A DNA stretch of 64,000 nt from Planctomycetota bacterium (lineage in GTDB: Bacteria; Planctomycetota; UBA1135; UBA2386), in contig JADLHO010000126.1 of the NCBI GenBank assembly GCA_020848735.1, forward strand, positions 59,835 to 123,834. Reading direction: 5' to 3'. Position 1 is the first letter of the stretch. Each line of letters starts with the position of its first letter. Shown here one piece after another: positions 23,539 to 32,792 of the stretch. The notes under the pieces were generated by a model. It saw only the letters and a program-made list of their open reading frames with translations. It ran no database searches and was not told where the DNA came from. The position numbers and the translations under genes were made by a program.

Positions 23539-25137
23539 TCAGCGAACCTCGACCCGCAGCACCCCGCGCGCTTCTTCGCCGGCCCGGCGCTTCGCGAACT
23601 TCTGCGCGACGTGCTGCAGCAGATCGAGACCGAAGCGTCGGTCCTCGCCGGCCTGTCCCGCGAAATGCTGACCGATCCGCAGCATCAGCTCGGGGGTCAC
23701 CGCGGTCTCGCGCTTCAGCCGATCGCCGAGAGGGAAGCCGTCACGGACCAGGAGGGCGAAGTGCCCCATCGTCGCGTCGCCGGTGTGGTTCATCTCCACG
23801 CGCGGCGAGAGCTGATCGATCAGCAGTCGCGAGAGCGCGAGCTGGAAGCGCCCCTCGCGATCGAGCCGCCCGGTATGCGCGAGGTAGACGAGCAGCGCCA
23901 CCGACTCGGGGTACTTCCGCTGCTTCCGCAGCCGGATCGCCTTGTCGAGGATCTGCGCGATGCCGCGTTCGCCTGCACCTCGGGCGACGAGCTCGAGCAC
24001 CAGTTCGCCGAGGGAGTCCTGGCCGATCAACTGCTTCGCGCCGCGCTCGACCAGCGCGACCTGGGTCTTCTCGTCGAGCTCGGCGCAGAGCGCCGCCAGC
24101 GGCGGGAGCATGCGGCGGGCAGCACCGAGGTCCTTCTCCGCGAGGAACGCGCGCAACATCGGCTCCCGCGCGTGCGGATTGGCACCGAGGGCGGCGGCCG
24201 CGGCCGCGGCGAGCTCCTCGGAGCGACCGTGGAGCAGGCCGAGCATGGGCTTCACGATCTCGGGGTCGGCGACGCGGCGCATCGAGTCGATCCCGAAGCG
24301 AAGCAGGGCCGGAGACTCCGCTTCGAGCAGCTTGCGGAGCTTCGGAACCGCCTTCTCCGGCCAGGTGTCGACCTCGCGGAGCAGGTCGAGAGCCGGTTCC
24401 ACGACGTGCGTGACGTCCGCCTCCGCGAGCAGGTCGAGGATCGTCAGCGCCTGCGTCGGAGTGAGCTTCACCCCGCGGAGTGCGCGCAGCGCCGCGGCTC
24501 GCACCATCGCCGGCTGGTCACCGCCGACGTGCTCCAGGAGGAGCATGCGGGCTCCGGCCCCTTCGATCTTCGCGATCAGCGTGAGGACGGCCGCGCGCGA
24601 TTCCGGGCTGAGTTCCTGCTTCGCCAGCTTGCCGAGACGGGTCTGGAGCGCGTTGCGCTGCTTGGCGTCGAGGCCTTCGAGCTGCGTCTCGATGATGAGA
24701 TCCGCGGCGCGCTTCGCGAGACCGGGCATCAGGACCGCCGCCTCGAGGGTCGCCAGGGCCCGCGCGCCTTTGCAGCGACCGAGGATGCTGAGCATCCGCC
24801 CCTGGGCCTCCGGCGAGGCGGAGGCGAAGGCGCTCTCGATCTCCGCGGCGACCGTGCCGCCGATCTCGGCGAGCACGTGAGCTGCCACATCGGCGTGGCG
24901 GCCATCGAGGTGGCCGATCAGGACCTGCAGGGCCGCGGGCGTCCGGATCGCGCCGAGCGCGAGGATGACGGGCCGAGCGAGGTAGTCCTCGCCCGCGCCA
25001 GCCGCACCGGCCAGGGTGCGCACGACACCCGGGTCCTGCGGAGCGAGCTCGCCGAGGATCTGCGCCGCGGCGATCTTCAACTCCGGCGGCTTGTCCTGCT
25101 CGAGGATGGCAAGGATCGACCGGGTGGTTTCGTTCAT
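23539..25137 (-). CDS. HEAT-repeat protein
   Basis: 532 aa, starting at MNETTRSILAILEQD. The whole length is made of alpha-alpha HEAT-like repeats of about 35-40 residues (PPELKIAAAQILGELA, RPVILALGAIRTPAALQVLIGHL, MVRAAALRALRGVKL, and so on). There is no signal peptide. Such proteins act as scaffolds for protein-protein contacts; I cannot name the partner. It is transcribed towards psd (convergent, 20-nt gap) from a region holding DnaA-box-like repeats. Confidence 0.8.
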   Translation of the reverse strand: MNETTRSILAILEQDKPPELKIAAAQILGELAPQDPGVVRTLAGAAGAGEDYLARPVILALGAIRTPAALQVLIGHLDGRHADVAAHVLAEIGGTVAAEIESAFASASPEAQGRMLSILGRCKGARALATLEAAVLMPGLAKRAADLIIETQLEGLDAKQRNALQTRLGKLAKQELSPESRAAVLTLIAKIEGAGARMLLLEHVGGDQPAMVRAAALRALRGVKLTPTQALTILDLLAEADVTHVVEPALDLLREVDTWPEKAVPKLRKLLEAESPALLRFGIDSMRRVADPEIVKPMLGLLHGRSEELAAAAAAALGANPHAREPMLRAFLAEKDLGAARRMLPPLAALCAELDEKTQVALVERGAKQLIGQDSLGELVLELVARGAGERGIAQILDKAIRLRKQRKYPESVALLVYLAHTGRLDREGRFQLALSRLLIDQLSPRVEMNHTGDATMGHFALLVRDGFPLGDRLKRETAVTPELMLRIGQHFAGQAGEDRRFGLDLLQHVAQKFAKRRAGEEARGVLRVEVR

Positions 25138-25173
25138 GACTCCACATGCGCCGTGCGGCGCGACAGGGGCGGG

Positions 25174-25179
25174 ATTATG
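25174..25179 (-). promoter_or_regulatory. -10 element CATAAT with CCCGCCCC discriminator
   Basis: On the minus strand CATAAT is followed directly by CCCGCCCC, with the HEAT-repeat ATG 36 nt downstream. It matches the common pattern in this window. Confidence 0.45.
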
Positions 25180-25194
25180 ACAGGCAATCCGGGC

Positions 25195-25297
25195 TTGTCC
25201 ATGCCGTGCCGGTGGAAAAGTCCGTGGACAATGATCCTGAGATTGGCCACAAGACTCTGTGAAAGATCGGTTTGCGGCGGCTGAACAGTTTTCCACG
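25195..25297. other. cluster of five DnaA-box-like 9-mers
   Basis: In 103 bp: TTGTCCATG (25195-25203), TTTTCCACC (minus strand, 25211-25219), TTGTCCACG (minus, 25223-25231), TTGGCCACA (25243-25251) and TTTTCCACG (25289-25297). Four match TTATCCACA at 7 of 9 bases and one at 6. The 294-bp gap (25138-25431) that contains them is visibly richer in A/T than its surroundings and has no gene. It could be a replication origin, a DnaA-controlled promoter or a DnaA-titration site. Confidence 0.4.
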
Positions 25298-25431
25298 ACC
25301 TCGCTCGCGGAGCGCAGTTCCGCGGCGTCGTTTGTGCTCCACCGCATGCCGGCGGCGCGTCTGTCTCCAGCAGAGCCCTGCCAAAGGGGCGCCCGTCGGG
25401 CCATGATCCGCGGCCCCATCCGGACCAGCCC

Positions 25432-26646
25432 TTGCGCGTCTTGCTCGTCAGTCCCTGCCTGCCGCTCGTCCACGCGACGCACGGCGGCGCCGTCTATCTC
25501 TTCGCCCTGGCCGCGGCGCTCGCGCGGCGGGTCGAACTGCGGATGGTCGCGTTCGCCACCGCGGGCGAACGCGAGGGGATCTCCGGCCTGCCCGCGGAGC
25601 TCGCCGGTGTCACGCTGGTGCCGCGGCGGGAGCGCGGCGAGCAGAGCCGCATGAGCCGCGCCGTAAGTGCGGCTGGTTACGGCGCGAACTGGCTCCTCCG
25701 CGGGCTCCCTCTGGGCGTGCTCAAGATGCACTCGGCGGCGATGACGCGCGCGCTCCGCGCCGAGCTCGCGAGCTTCCGGCCGGACGCCGTGCTGCTCGAG
25801 ATGGCGGTGATGGCGCAGTACCTCGACGCCCTGCGACCCGTGCCGGTGGTGCTCACCGACCACGAGGCCGCAACGCCGGTGCCGGCGCGGGTGCTGCCCT
25901 GGGGGCTCGGCCGCGGCCGAGAGATCGCGAACTGGGAGCGCTACTTCGAGCGTCGCTTCCGCCAGGCCGAGCGCCTGCAGGCCCTCAACGCCGAAGACGC
26001 CGCGAGCCTCGGCCGGCGCTTCGGTCGCGAGGTCGGCGTGCGGCCGCCGATCGTCCTGATCCCCCGGCGGATCGCCGCGCCGGGGACGGCCCCGGAGCGC
26101 TTCCTCTTCTTCGGTGACTGGTCGCACGCCCCGAATCCCGAGGCGGCGCGTTACCTCGTCGACGCGGTGCTGCCGCGCCTGCGGGAGCGCGCGCCGAACG
26201 CGCGGCTCGTCCTGGCGGGTCCACGCGGCGGACCCGAGCTCGCCGCGCTCGCCGAACGACCGGGTGTCGAGTTCGCGGGCTTCGTGGCGGACCTCGACGG
26301 CTTGCTCGGCGGCGTGCGCGCCGTTCTCGCGCCGCTGCTCTCGGGCGACGGCAGCCGCATCAAGGTCTTGACCGCACTCGCGCACGGCGTGCCCGTGGTC
26401 GGAAACGCGCGCGCCCTGCGGGGCGTCGACGCCGGGTCACCGGCGACGCGCTGTCATGAGACCCCGGACGCACTCGCCGCCGCCTGCGCCGAGCTCGCGC
26501 ACGAGCCGCGGCTCGCGGCCGAGGCCGGGGCCGCTGCACGGGCCTGGGCCGAAGCTCGCCTCTCCGCGGATGCCGTGGCGGCGACGCAACTCGAGGCCCT
26601 GCACGTGATGCTCGACTCACTCCGCAGGGACACGCGCAGCGGCTGA
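25432..26646 (+). CDS. glycosyltransferase family 4 (GT-B)
   Basis: 404 aa from a TTG start (RVLLVSPCLPLVHATHGGA follows). It has the N-terminal Rossmann half with the 'G-G-A' acceptor loop and a C-terminal donor-binding half, FGDWSHAPNPEAARYLVDAVLP and VLAPLLSGDGSRIKVLTALAHGVPVV, typical of GT4 enzymes. These use nucleotide sugars to build polysaccharide or glycolipid. No sugar-biosynthesis genes are nearby. The start is the first plausible one in frame and no ATG is available. It is followed on the opposite strand by the radical SAM gene. Confidence 0.85.
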   Translation: MRVLLVSPCLPLVHATHGGAVYLFALAAALARRVELRMVAFATAGEREGISGLPAELAGVTLVPRRERGEQSRMSRAVSAAGYGANWLLRGLPLGVLKMHSAAMTRALRAELASFRPDAVLLEMAVMAQYLDALRPVPVVLTDHEAATPVPARVLPWGLGRGREIANWERYFERRFRQAERLQALNAEDAASLGRRFGREVGVRPPIVLIPRRIAAPGTAPERFLFFGDWSHAPNPEAARYLVDAVLPRLRERAPNARLVLAGPRGGPELAALAERPGVEFAGFVADLDGLLGGVRAVLAPLLSGDGSRIKVLTALAHGVPVVGNARALRGVDAGSPATRCHETPDALAAACAELAHEPRLAAEAGAAARAWAEARLSADAVAATQLEALHVMLDSLRRDTRSG

Positions 26647-26693
26647 GCGGCCGGGCCCCTCGCTCAGCCCCTCCTGCCCGAGAGACCGCCGCG

Positions 26694-28277
26694 TCAGGAA
26701 CCGCGCGATCCGGCGCCGATCACCGCATCGCGGTCAGCCGACTTGGCTGCGCTCTGGTCGTCGCGGCTCTTGCGACGCAACGTGAACTTCCGCTTCGTCT
26801 CCTGCAGGAACGACTCCATCTTCGAGGTCTCCTTGCCGCGCAGGAAGTTCCAGAAGATGCGGAACACCTTGCCGGGGTGGAAGAGGAAGTTCGTGAAGTA
26901 GAAGTTGGCGACGATCCAGTACTTCCAGCGCGTCATCTGCCGCGCAGTCATGTGCGGGTTGTAGTTCCTCTCCGGCGACATGAACTTGTTGTGCACGTAG
27001 ATCGGCAGCTTGAGGAAGTCGTCGTTCAACGTGACCTTCCCCTGCGCCTCGAGCTCGCGGTAGATCTCCGTGTTCGGCAGCGGGAAGAAGAAGCCCGCGG
27101 ACACATCGTCGACGCCGACGCGCGCGAGCTTGCGCACCATCCGCGCCGTGGCCCGCATGTCGATCGGTTCGTCGGTCGGGTATCCCAACACCAGGAAGAT
27201 GCCGACATTGAGCCGATTCCGCACTGCGGCCTTCGCCGCGCGGAACAGCTTCTCGTCGGTGATCATCTTCTTCATGTGCTTGCGCGTGCGCTCGGAGCCC
27301 GACTCGGGCGCGAGATTGATCGAGCGGCAGCCGGAAGCGACCAGGAGCCGCGCGACTTCATCGTCGATGATCTCGGAACGCGTCCCTGCCGGGAGCTGCC
27401 AGGTGATCTGGAGCTTGCGCGCGAGGATCTCCTGCGTGAACTCCACCACCCACTCCCGCTTGAGGATCGCGGTGAGATCCTGGAAGGGGAAGTTGGTCGC
27501 GCCGTACTGCTTGACGTAGTGCTCGATCTCGTCGGCGACGTCCTTCGGCGTGCGTGCGAACCAGCGCGTGGTCCACATCCCCGGTGAGGAGCAGTAGGTG
27601 CACTGGTACGGGCAGCCGCGCGTCGCGAGGATCGGCACCGTGACGCCGAAGTAGATGCCGGTGACGAGGCGGTTGTCGTCGTAGGCCTTGACGTCGAAGA
27701 GATCCCAGGCGGGCCAGGGGATCTCGTCGACGTTGCGGATGCGGTCGCGGCGCGGGTTCTTGCGGAGCTCGCCCTTCGCGTCGCGATACGCGATGCCGGG
27801 GATCACCGAGAGATCGAGTCCGATCTCGAGCGCGCGGAACAGCGCGATCGCCGTCTCCTCACCCTCACCCTGGACGATGAAGTCGATCGGCGCCTCGGCC
27901 ATCGAGCGGTCGGTCACCGCGGTGAAGTGCTCGCCGCCGCAGACGATCGGCTTGTCCGGCCAGCGCGCCTTCAGCTTGTGGATCAGCTCGCGCACGATCG
28001 GCCACGCGTAGCTCCACATGCTCGTGACGCCGATCGCCTTCGTGTCGGGGTCGATGCGCGCGACGACCTCGTCGGTGGAGAGGCCGATGCGCCAGATGTC
28101 GCCGTCCTTCACCGTCTGGTTCGGCGCGGCGCCCAAGGCGTCGATCACGCTGACCTGGTGGCCGTCGTCGCGGAGGACCGCGGCGATGTACGCGAGCCCC
28201 ATCGGCAGGCTCGGCCGCAGCGCGGTGAGCCCGTTCTCGTTGATGTAGACCGGAGGGTGGACGAGCTGGATCTTCAT
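26694..28277 (-). CDS. B12-binding domain radical SAM protein (BchE/HpnJ-like family)
   Basis: 527 aa. The N-terminal cobalamin-binding-type domain (residues 1-150: VHPPVYINENG, VSVIDALG, IGVTSMWSYAW, IVCGGEHFTA) is followed by the radical SAM domain with the CxxxCxxC cluster motif RGCPYQCTYC (about residues 221-230) and an extended C-terminal region (KYWIVANFYFTNFLFHPGKVFR) that looks membrane-associated. Relatives methylate or rearrange lipid, hopanoid and tetrapyrrole substrates. The gene uses more Lys, Ile and Asn than its neighbours. It begins at MKIQLVHPP. I cannot give the substrate. Confidence 0.88.
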   Translation of the reverse strand: MKIQLVHPPVYINENGLTALRPSLPMGLAYIAAVLRDDGHQVSVIDALGAAPNQTVKDGDIWRIGLSTDEVVARIDPDTKAIGVTSMWSYAWPIVRELIHKLKARWPDKPIVCGGEHFTAVTDRSMAEAPIDFIVQGEGEETAIALFRALEIGLDLSVIPGIAYRDAKGELRKNPRRDRIRNVDEIPWPAWDLFDVKAYDDNRLVTGIYFGVTVPILATRGCPYQCTYCSSPGMWTTRWFARTPKDVADEIEHYVKQYGATNFPFQDLTAILKREWVVEFTQEILARKLQITWQLPAGTRSEIIDDEVARLLVASGCRSINLAPESGSERTRKHMKKMITDEKLFRAAKAAVRNRLNVGIFLVLGYPTDEPIDMRATARMVRKLARVGVDDVSAGFFFPLPNTEIYRELEAQGKVTLNDDFLKLPIYVHNKFMSPERNYNPHMTARQMTRWKYWIVANFYFTNFLFHPGKVFRIFWNFLRGKETSKMESFLQETKRKFTLRRKSRDDQSAAKSADRDAVIGAGSRGS

Positions 28278-28310
28278 CGCGCGAGGTGCCGAGCCCGGGT
28301 TGCGTGCGGG

Positions 28311-28316
28311 AGTCTA
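28311..28316 (-). promoter_or_regulatory. -10 element TAGACT with CCCGCACG discriminator
   Basis: Minus-strand TAGACT followed by CCCGCACG, with the radical SAM ATG 33 nt downstream. The same hexamer precedes the THUMP methyltransferase at 31620. Confidence 0.45.
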
Positions 28317-28492
28317 GCACGGGATCCAGGCCCCGGATCCGCGGCGGTCCGGGACTGCAAATCCATGCAGAATCTTGGATTACGACGTCGACTCGAAGCC
28401 GACCCAGGCGAAATCGCACTGGATCGGCACTCTATGGCGCAGGCGCCGCACGAGCAAACCGGACCGAGGTACACGGCACGAGCCCTATCGGC

Positions 28493-30337
28493 TCAACGAC
28501 GCCTCTCGCCGCTCTGCGGCTGACTCGGAGCCGTCTCGGATCCGGCCTGCGGCGCCGGCGCCTCGCCGCCGCGCGTGCCACGGCGGCGCCGCTGGCCGAC
28601 CTCGCGCAGGGTCTCGGCCGGCACGCTCAGCGTCGTCTCGGCCTCGCCGCGCCGGACGACCAATTCGACCGGGCCGGTCGCCTGTTCGTCGCGCATCGCC
28701 CGGACCTCGCCGTTGAAGTCCTCGATCCGCGCGAGCTCCTTGCCACGGAGCCTGGCGAGACGATCGCCGACGAGCAGCCCGAGCTTCGCGGCCGCGCCGT
28801 CCGGGCTCAGCTTCGTGACCTTGAGCGTGTCCTTCTCGTCGAGCTCCATCCCGTAGGCGCTGCCGATCATGTCGAGCAGCGGATTGCCGCCGCCGATCGC
28901 GTCGCGGACGAGCTTCTCCGGCAGGTTCGCGACGCCGAGCACCGTCAGCGCGATCACCGTCGAGGTGTGGCGCATGTACTCGGGGATCGCCTCGTCGTAC
29001 GTGTCCCACTGCGAGTGCCAGGTGTGCGAGAAGTAGTCGCTGCGGCCGGTGAGCGACCAGTCGAACGCGGGCACGCCGACGGCAAGGAACGACGCGTGGT
29101 CGCTGCCGCCGCTCGAGCCGAGGCGGCGCACCGCGCGGAGGTTGAAGACCGGCTCGTCGAAGTCGGGGTCGGGCGGAGTGAGCTCGAAGACCGGCCCCAG
29201 CACCGCACGCATGGCGGCCTCCTGGCCGTTGGTCACGGAGAGGCCGCGGGCCCAGTTCGTGCCGGTGTCGTGGTTGAAGACCGCGGAGACCCGCTCCATC
29301 TGCGCACGGCGCATCTGCGTGTGCCGCGCCGAGCCGAGCAGGCCCTGCTCCTCGCCACCCCAGAGGCAGAAGCGGATCGTGCGCTTCGGCTTCGCGCCGA
29401 TCGCCGCGAGGATGCGTGCCGACTCCAGCGTCGAGGCCACTCCGGTGCCGTTGTCCGTGGTGCCCGTCGCCTGGTGCCAGGAGTCGAGGTGGGCAGAGAC
29501 GACGACGTACTCGTCGGGGAGTTCCGTGCCGCGGATCTCGGCGATCACGTTGTGGAGGTCGATCGGCCGCTTCGTCCAGCGGTTGCGGATCTCGAACTCG
29601 CCCGTGACCTTCTCGCCCTTCGCCATGATCTCGCGGATGCGCTGCGCCTGATCGCGGCGGATCACGATGTGCGGCGGCCGCTCGAAGACGTCCGACGCGT
29701 GCAGATTCTCGCGCTCACCGAACACGCGGATGCGGTTCGGATTCGCCTCGTCGCCCGCCGACGACTCGAGGAAGCCCGCGATGCGCGCCGCGGCTCCCGC
29801 GCGCGCCCATTGCACGTAGGCCGGAGTGCGCGAGTTCGGCATGCGGCCGAAGAGCCACTTGCCGAGGTACTTCTCGCCGTGCTCCTTGAGCTCCTCCAGC
29901 GACTCGGGCATCGCGACGAGCTCCGCTCGCACCTGACCCTTCGTGCCGTTCGTCCAGGCCGGCGTCGCGACCTGCAGCTCGATCGCCTCGGGCGCCGTGA
30001 TGCGCCCCATCCACTGCTCGCGATTCCAGGCGTAGGGCCAGGTATCCCACTTCTCGAGTTCGACGTGCTCGATGCCGTAGCTCGCGAACTCGTCGCGAGC
30101 CCATTCGCACGCGCGGGTGAAGCTGTCGGAGCCGGTGAGACGGTGCCCGATCCCGTTCGTCAGCCGGTCGAGCGTGTCCATCACGCGGCTCTTCTCGAGC
30201 CCCTCGCTGCGGATGCGCGCGGCGGTCTCCGCGTCGACCTGGGCACGCAGGCCCGGCACGAGCGCGAGGAAGAGCACGAGCGTCGTCGGGAGCGCGGCGA
30301 CGTCGGAGAACGAGCGAGCAGGACGTTCGACGGACAT
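28493..30337 (-). CDS. secreted M28-family zinc peptidase with C-terminal PDZ domain
   Basis: 614 aa with a signal peptide (TTLVLFLALVPGLRA). The M28 aminopeptidase core shows its five zinc ligands: His in SAHLDSW, Asp in TTDNGTG, Glu in WGGEEQG (with the general-base Glu), Asp in NHDTG, and His in HSQWDTYD. An inserted PA domain occupies about residues 100-215. A PDZ domain follows (about 500-590: VTKLSPDGAAAKLGLLVGDRLARLRG), then an Arg/Pro-rich tail. It should be a periplasmic or surface aminopeptidase or carboxypeptidase for nutrient peptides. The start at 30337 leads straight into the signal peptide; the much longer upstream frame is not coding. Confidence 0.9.
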   Translation of the reverse strand: MSVERPARSFSDVAALPTTLVLFLALVPGLRAQVDAETAARIRSEGLEKSRVMDTLDRLTNGIGHRLTGSDSFTRACEWARDEFASYGIEHVELEKWDTWPYAWNREQWMGRITAPEAIELQVATPAWTNGTKGQVRAELVAMPESLEELKEHGEKYLGKWLFGRMPNSRTPAYVQWARAGAAARIAGFLESSAGDEANPNRIRVFGERENLHASDVFERPPHIVIRRDQAQRIREIMAKGEKVTGEFEIRNRWTKRPIDLHNVIAEIRGTELPDEYVVVSAHLDSWHQATGTTDNGTGVASTLESARILAAIGAKPKRTIRFCLWGGEEQGLLGSARHTQMRRAQMERVSAVFNHDTGTNWARGLSVTNGQEAAMRAVLGPVFELTPPDPDFDEPVFNLRAVRRLGSSGGSDHASFLAVGVPAFDWSLTGRSDYFSHTWHSQWDTYDEAIPEYMRHTSTVIALTVLGVANLPEKLVRDAIGGGNPLLDMIGSAYGMELDEKDTLKVTKLSPDGAAAKLGLLVGDRLARLRGKELARIEDFNGEVRAMRDEQATGPVELVVRRGEAETTLSVPAETLREVGQRRRRGTRGGEAPAPQAGSETAPSQPQSGERRR

Positions 30338-30465
30338 GGCGAGGTCTCGATGCGGCAGCGCGACCGCGCACGACGGCGAGCACCACCTTGAAGGGCGCAG
30401 GCATACGGGGCGGTCGAGCGTGAAGCGAGGCTTCGGGACGACCCGGGCGTCCAAAGCCCGTGACT

Positions 30466-31620
30466 TCAGTGCGACTCGTCGGGCGCGGCGGTGGCGGTGG
30501 CGGTGGCGACGAGCCCGCGGACCTTGATTCCGCCGTGGTCGGCGAGGAACGCCGACCGCAGCGGGAGGCCGCAGCGCAGGGCGGCGCGGCGATCCGCGGC
30601 GAGCACGGCGAGGGTCCAGCCGGGACCGAGCGCCGCGACCTTCGCACCGAGCGTCTGCCAGAGCGCCGCGAGCGCCGCGGGGGATCCCAGGCGCTGCCCG
30701 AAGGGCGGATTGCAGACCACGACGCCGCGCGGCTCGCCGCTGCGCAAGCCACTCGCGGCGGAGAGTGCGGCGTGCTCCACGACGAGGTCCGCGGCGACCC
30801 CCGCGCGCGCCGCGTTGCGCTGCGTGATCTCCACGGCACCCGCGTCGCGATCGCTCGCGTGGATCGACGTGCCGGCACTCGCCCGCGCGCGCGCTGCCGC
30901 GGCAGCCCGCAGCTCCGCGACGCCCGCCGCGGCCACGCCCGCGAGGCGCTCCCCCGCGAAGCCGCGCGCGCGACCCGGCGCGAGCCCGCGCGCGAACGCG
31001 GCCGCCTCGATCGCCAGGGTGCCGGACCCGCACATCGGATCGACGAACGGGATGCGACCATCCCAGCCCGAAGCGCGCACGAGCGCCGCGGCGAGGTCCT
31101 CGCGCAGGGGAGCCTTGGCCGTCTCGAGCCGCCAGCCGCGCTCGTGCAGCGGGCGACCCGAGCTGTCGATCGACAGCGTGCAGAGATCGTCCTCCATGCG
31201 GACGAGCACCGTCACGGGCTCACCCTCGACCTCGAGCGAGGCACCGCTCACGGCGGCGATCGCAGCGGCGACGCGCTCCGCCAGCCCGACCGTGTGGTGC
31301 AGGCGCGAGCGCCGCGCGGTCGCGCGCACCGCGACCGGCACATCGGTCCTGAGCCAGTCGCCCCACGGCACCTGCATGGCCTTGCGCTCGAGCTCGCCGA
31401 AGTGCCGCGCGCGGAACTTCGCGATGCGCAGCAGGACGTGCGATGCGCAGGCGAGGCCCAGGTTCAACGCGAGCATCGTGCGCAGGTCGCCGCGCATCGC
31501 GACGCCGCCGGCACCGACCTGCGGATCGAGCACCTCCGCCCCGAGCGCGCGACCCTCGTCCGCGACGAGCCGTTCGAGTCCGGGGAGGCAGGCGACGAAC
31601 AGCTCGAGGACTTCGGACAT
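30466..31620 (-). CDS. THUMP-domain class I methyltransferase (RlmL N-terminal-like, RNA guanine-N2 type)
   Basis: 384 aa from MSEVLELFVACLPG. An N-terminal THUMP domain (about residues 50-160) and a C-terminal Rossmann methyltransferase carrying FVDPMCGSGTLAIEAA and the catalytic VCNPPFGQRL tetrapeptide NPPF, typical of the N2-guanine enzymes RlmL and TrmN. It probably modifies 23S rRNA or tRNA. An in-frame start ten codons upstream is possible but would enter the promoter. It is divergent from the RlmN/Cfr-like gene with only 68 nt between them. Confidence 0.88.
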   Translation of the reverse strand: MSEVLELFVACLPGLERLVADEGRALGAEVLDPQVGAGGVAMRGDLRTMLALNLGLACASHVLLRIAKFRARHFGELERKAMQVPWGDWLRTDVPVAVRATARRSRLHHTVGLAERVAAAIAAVSGASLEVEGEPVTVLVRMEDDLCTLSIDSSGRPLHERGWRLETAKAPLREDLAAALVRASGWDGRIPFVDPMCGSGTLAIEAAAFARGLAPGRARGFAGERLAGVAAAGVAELRAAAAARARASAGTSIHASDRDAGAVEITQRNAARAGVAADLVVEHAALSAASGLRSGEPRGVVVCNPPFGQRLGSPAALAALWQTLGAKVAALGPGWTLAVLAADRRAALRCGLPLRSAFLADHGGIKVRGLVATATATAAPDESH

Positions 31621-31637
31621 CGTGCGAGGCGCGCCGC

Positions 31638-31643
31638 AGTCTA
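31638..31643 (-). promoter_or_regulatory. -10 element TAGACT for the THUMP methyltransferase
   Basis: Minus-strand TAGACT followed by GCGGCGCG, 17 nt before the ATG at 31620. It shares its 68-nt intergenic space with the divergent element at 31673. Confidence 0.45.
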
Positions 31644-31672
31644 CGCGCATCGACGCTCCGAACGCCGCGGTC

Positions 31673-31678
31673 TAAGTT
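31673..31678 (+). promoter_or_regulatory. -10 element TAAGTT, 10 nt from the GTG of the RlmN/Cfr-like gene
   Basis: TAAGTT followed by CTCGGACC and then GTG at 31689. With a start site about 7 nt after a -10 element the mRNA would begin within a few bases of the GTG. Confidence 0.45.
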
Positions 31679-31688
31679 CTCGGACCCC

Positions 31689-32792
31689 GTGGACGACGAC
31701 CGGCTCGACCTGCTCGGCATGACGCGCGGCGCAGCGATCGCCGCCGCGCGCGCCCGTCTCGTGCGCGGCGCCGGCCTGGCGCCGGCCATCCACCGCATGG
31801 CCCACCGCGAGGGACGCTTCGAGCCGGAGCGCGTCGGGGCGAGCGACGCGAGCGCCGCTGCGTGGCGCGCGCGGTTCCGCGTCGGCAGCGCCGTGCTGGT
31901 CCGCACGCTCGAGGAACCCGACCCCGTGCGCACCACGCGGACCGCGAAGGCGGTGTTGGGTTCGGCCGACGGCCTCGAGTACGAGACCGTGCGCATCCCC
32001 ATCGGCGAGCACCGCGAGAGCCAATGCGTATCGAGTCAGATCGGCTGCGCGATGGGTTGCCGCTTCTGCGAGACCGCGCTGCTCGGCAAGCGCCGCGATC
32101 TCTCTCCCGCGGAGATCGTGGGGCAGGTCGTCCTCGCGCGACGCGAGCTCGGCTGGCAGGCGCGGCGGATCGTCTTCCAGGGCATGGGCGAGCCGCTCGA
32201 CGCGCTCGATGCCGTCGCGACGGCCATCGCGGTGCTCGGCGACAGCCATGGCCTGGGCTTCGCCCAGGACGATTTCACCCTCTGCACCGCGGGCCACGTC
32301 GACGGCCTCCGCCGGCTCGCCGGACTCGCGCTGCCGCGCGTGAATCTCTCGCTGAGCCTCAACGTCGCCGACGACGAGCGCCGCGCCGCGATCATGCCGA
32401 TCGCCCGCCGTTGGTCGCTCGCCGAGCTGCAGGCGGCACTCGTCGCGCTGCGCCCGCGGCGCAACTGGCAGCTCGGCATCCACGTCTGCCTGATGCCGGG
32501 CATCAACGATCGACGCGCCGACGCCGAGGCGATCGCCGCCTTCTGCCTTCCTCTCGGCCGCGTGATGGTCCACCTCATCCCCTACAACCCGGGCTCGGCA
32601 GCCCTGACGCGTCCCCCGGACGAAGCCGAGCTCGTGCGCTACGTCGGCTGGCTCCGCGAGGCCGGCCTGCCGGTGCGCCGGCGGATCACGAAGGGCCGCA
32701 GCGTGATGGCGGCCTGCGGACAGCTCGGCAATCGCGCGCTGCGTCGCGCGGGGGCGAGGGGATTTCCCGGCCAGGATTTGAACCTGAACTAG
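31689..32792 (+). CDS. RlmN/Cfr-family radical SAM RNA methyltransferase
   Basis: 367 aa from GTG 31689; ATG 31719 is the alternative. The CxxxCxxC motif reads GCAMGCRFC, and the methyl-carrier Cys lies in the C-terminal MAACGQL segment, both diagnostic of the family that methylates adenosine C2/C8 in 23S rRNA (A2503), and for RlmN also tRNA A37. The HRESQCVSSQIGC and GMGEPLDAL segments fit. Whether it is RlmN (C2) or a Cfr-like paralogue is unresolved. The frame stays open into the antisense of the tRNA-Gln gene, so the last nine or so residues (GFPGQDLNLN) are templated by tRNA sequence. Confidence 0.88.
   Translation: MDDDRLDLLGMTRGAAIAAARARLVRGAGLAPAIHRMAHREGRFEPERVGASDASAAAWRARFRVGSAVLVRTLEEPDPVRTTRTAKAVLGSADGLEYETVRIPIGEHRESQCVSSQIGCAMGCRFCETALLGKRRDLSPAEIVGQVVLARRELGWQARRIVFQGMGEPLDALDAVATAIAVLGDSHGLGFAQDDFTLCTAGHVDGLRRLAGLALPRVNLSLSLNVADDERRAAIMPIARRWSLAELQAALVALRPRRNWQLGIHVCLMPGINDRRADAEAIAAFCLPLGRVMVHLIPYNPGSAALTRPPDEAELVRYVGWLREAGLPVRRRITKGRSVMAACGQLGNRALRRAGARGFPGQDLNLN

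Noticed and set aside
26694..28277. Radical SAM gene considered as recently transferred
   Set aside because: Its higher Lys/Ile content is explained by the protein family; no mobile element or repeat flanks it.
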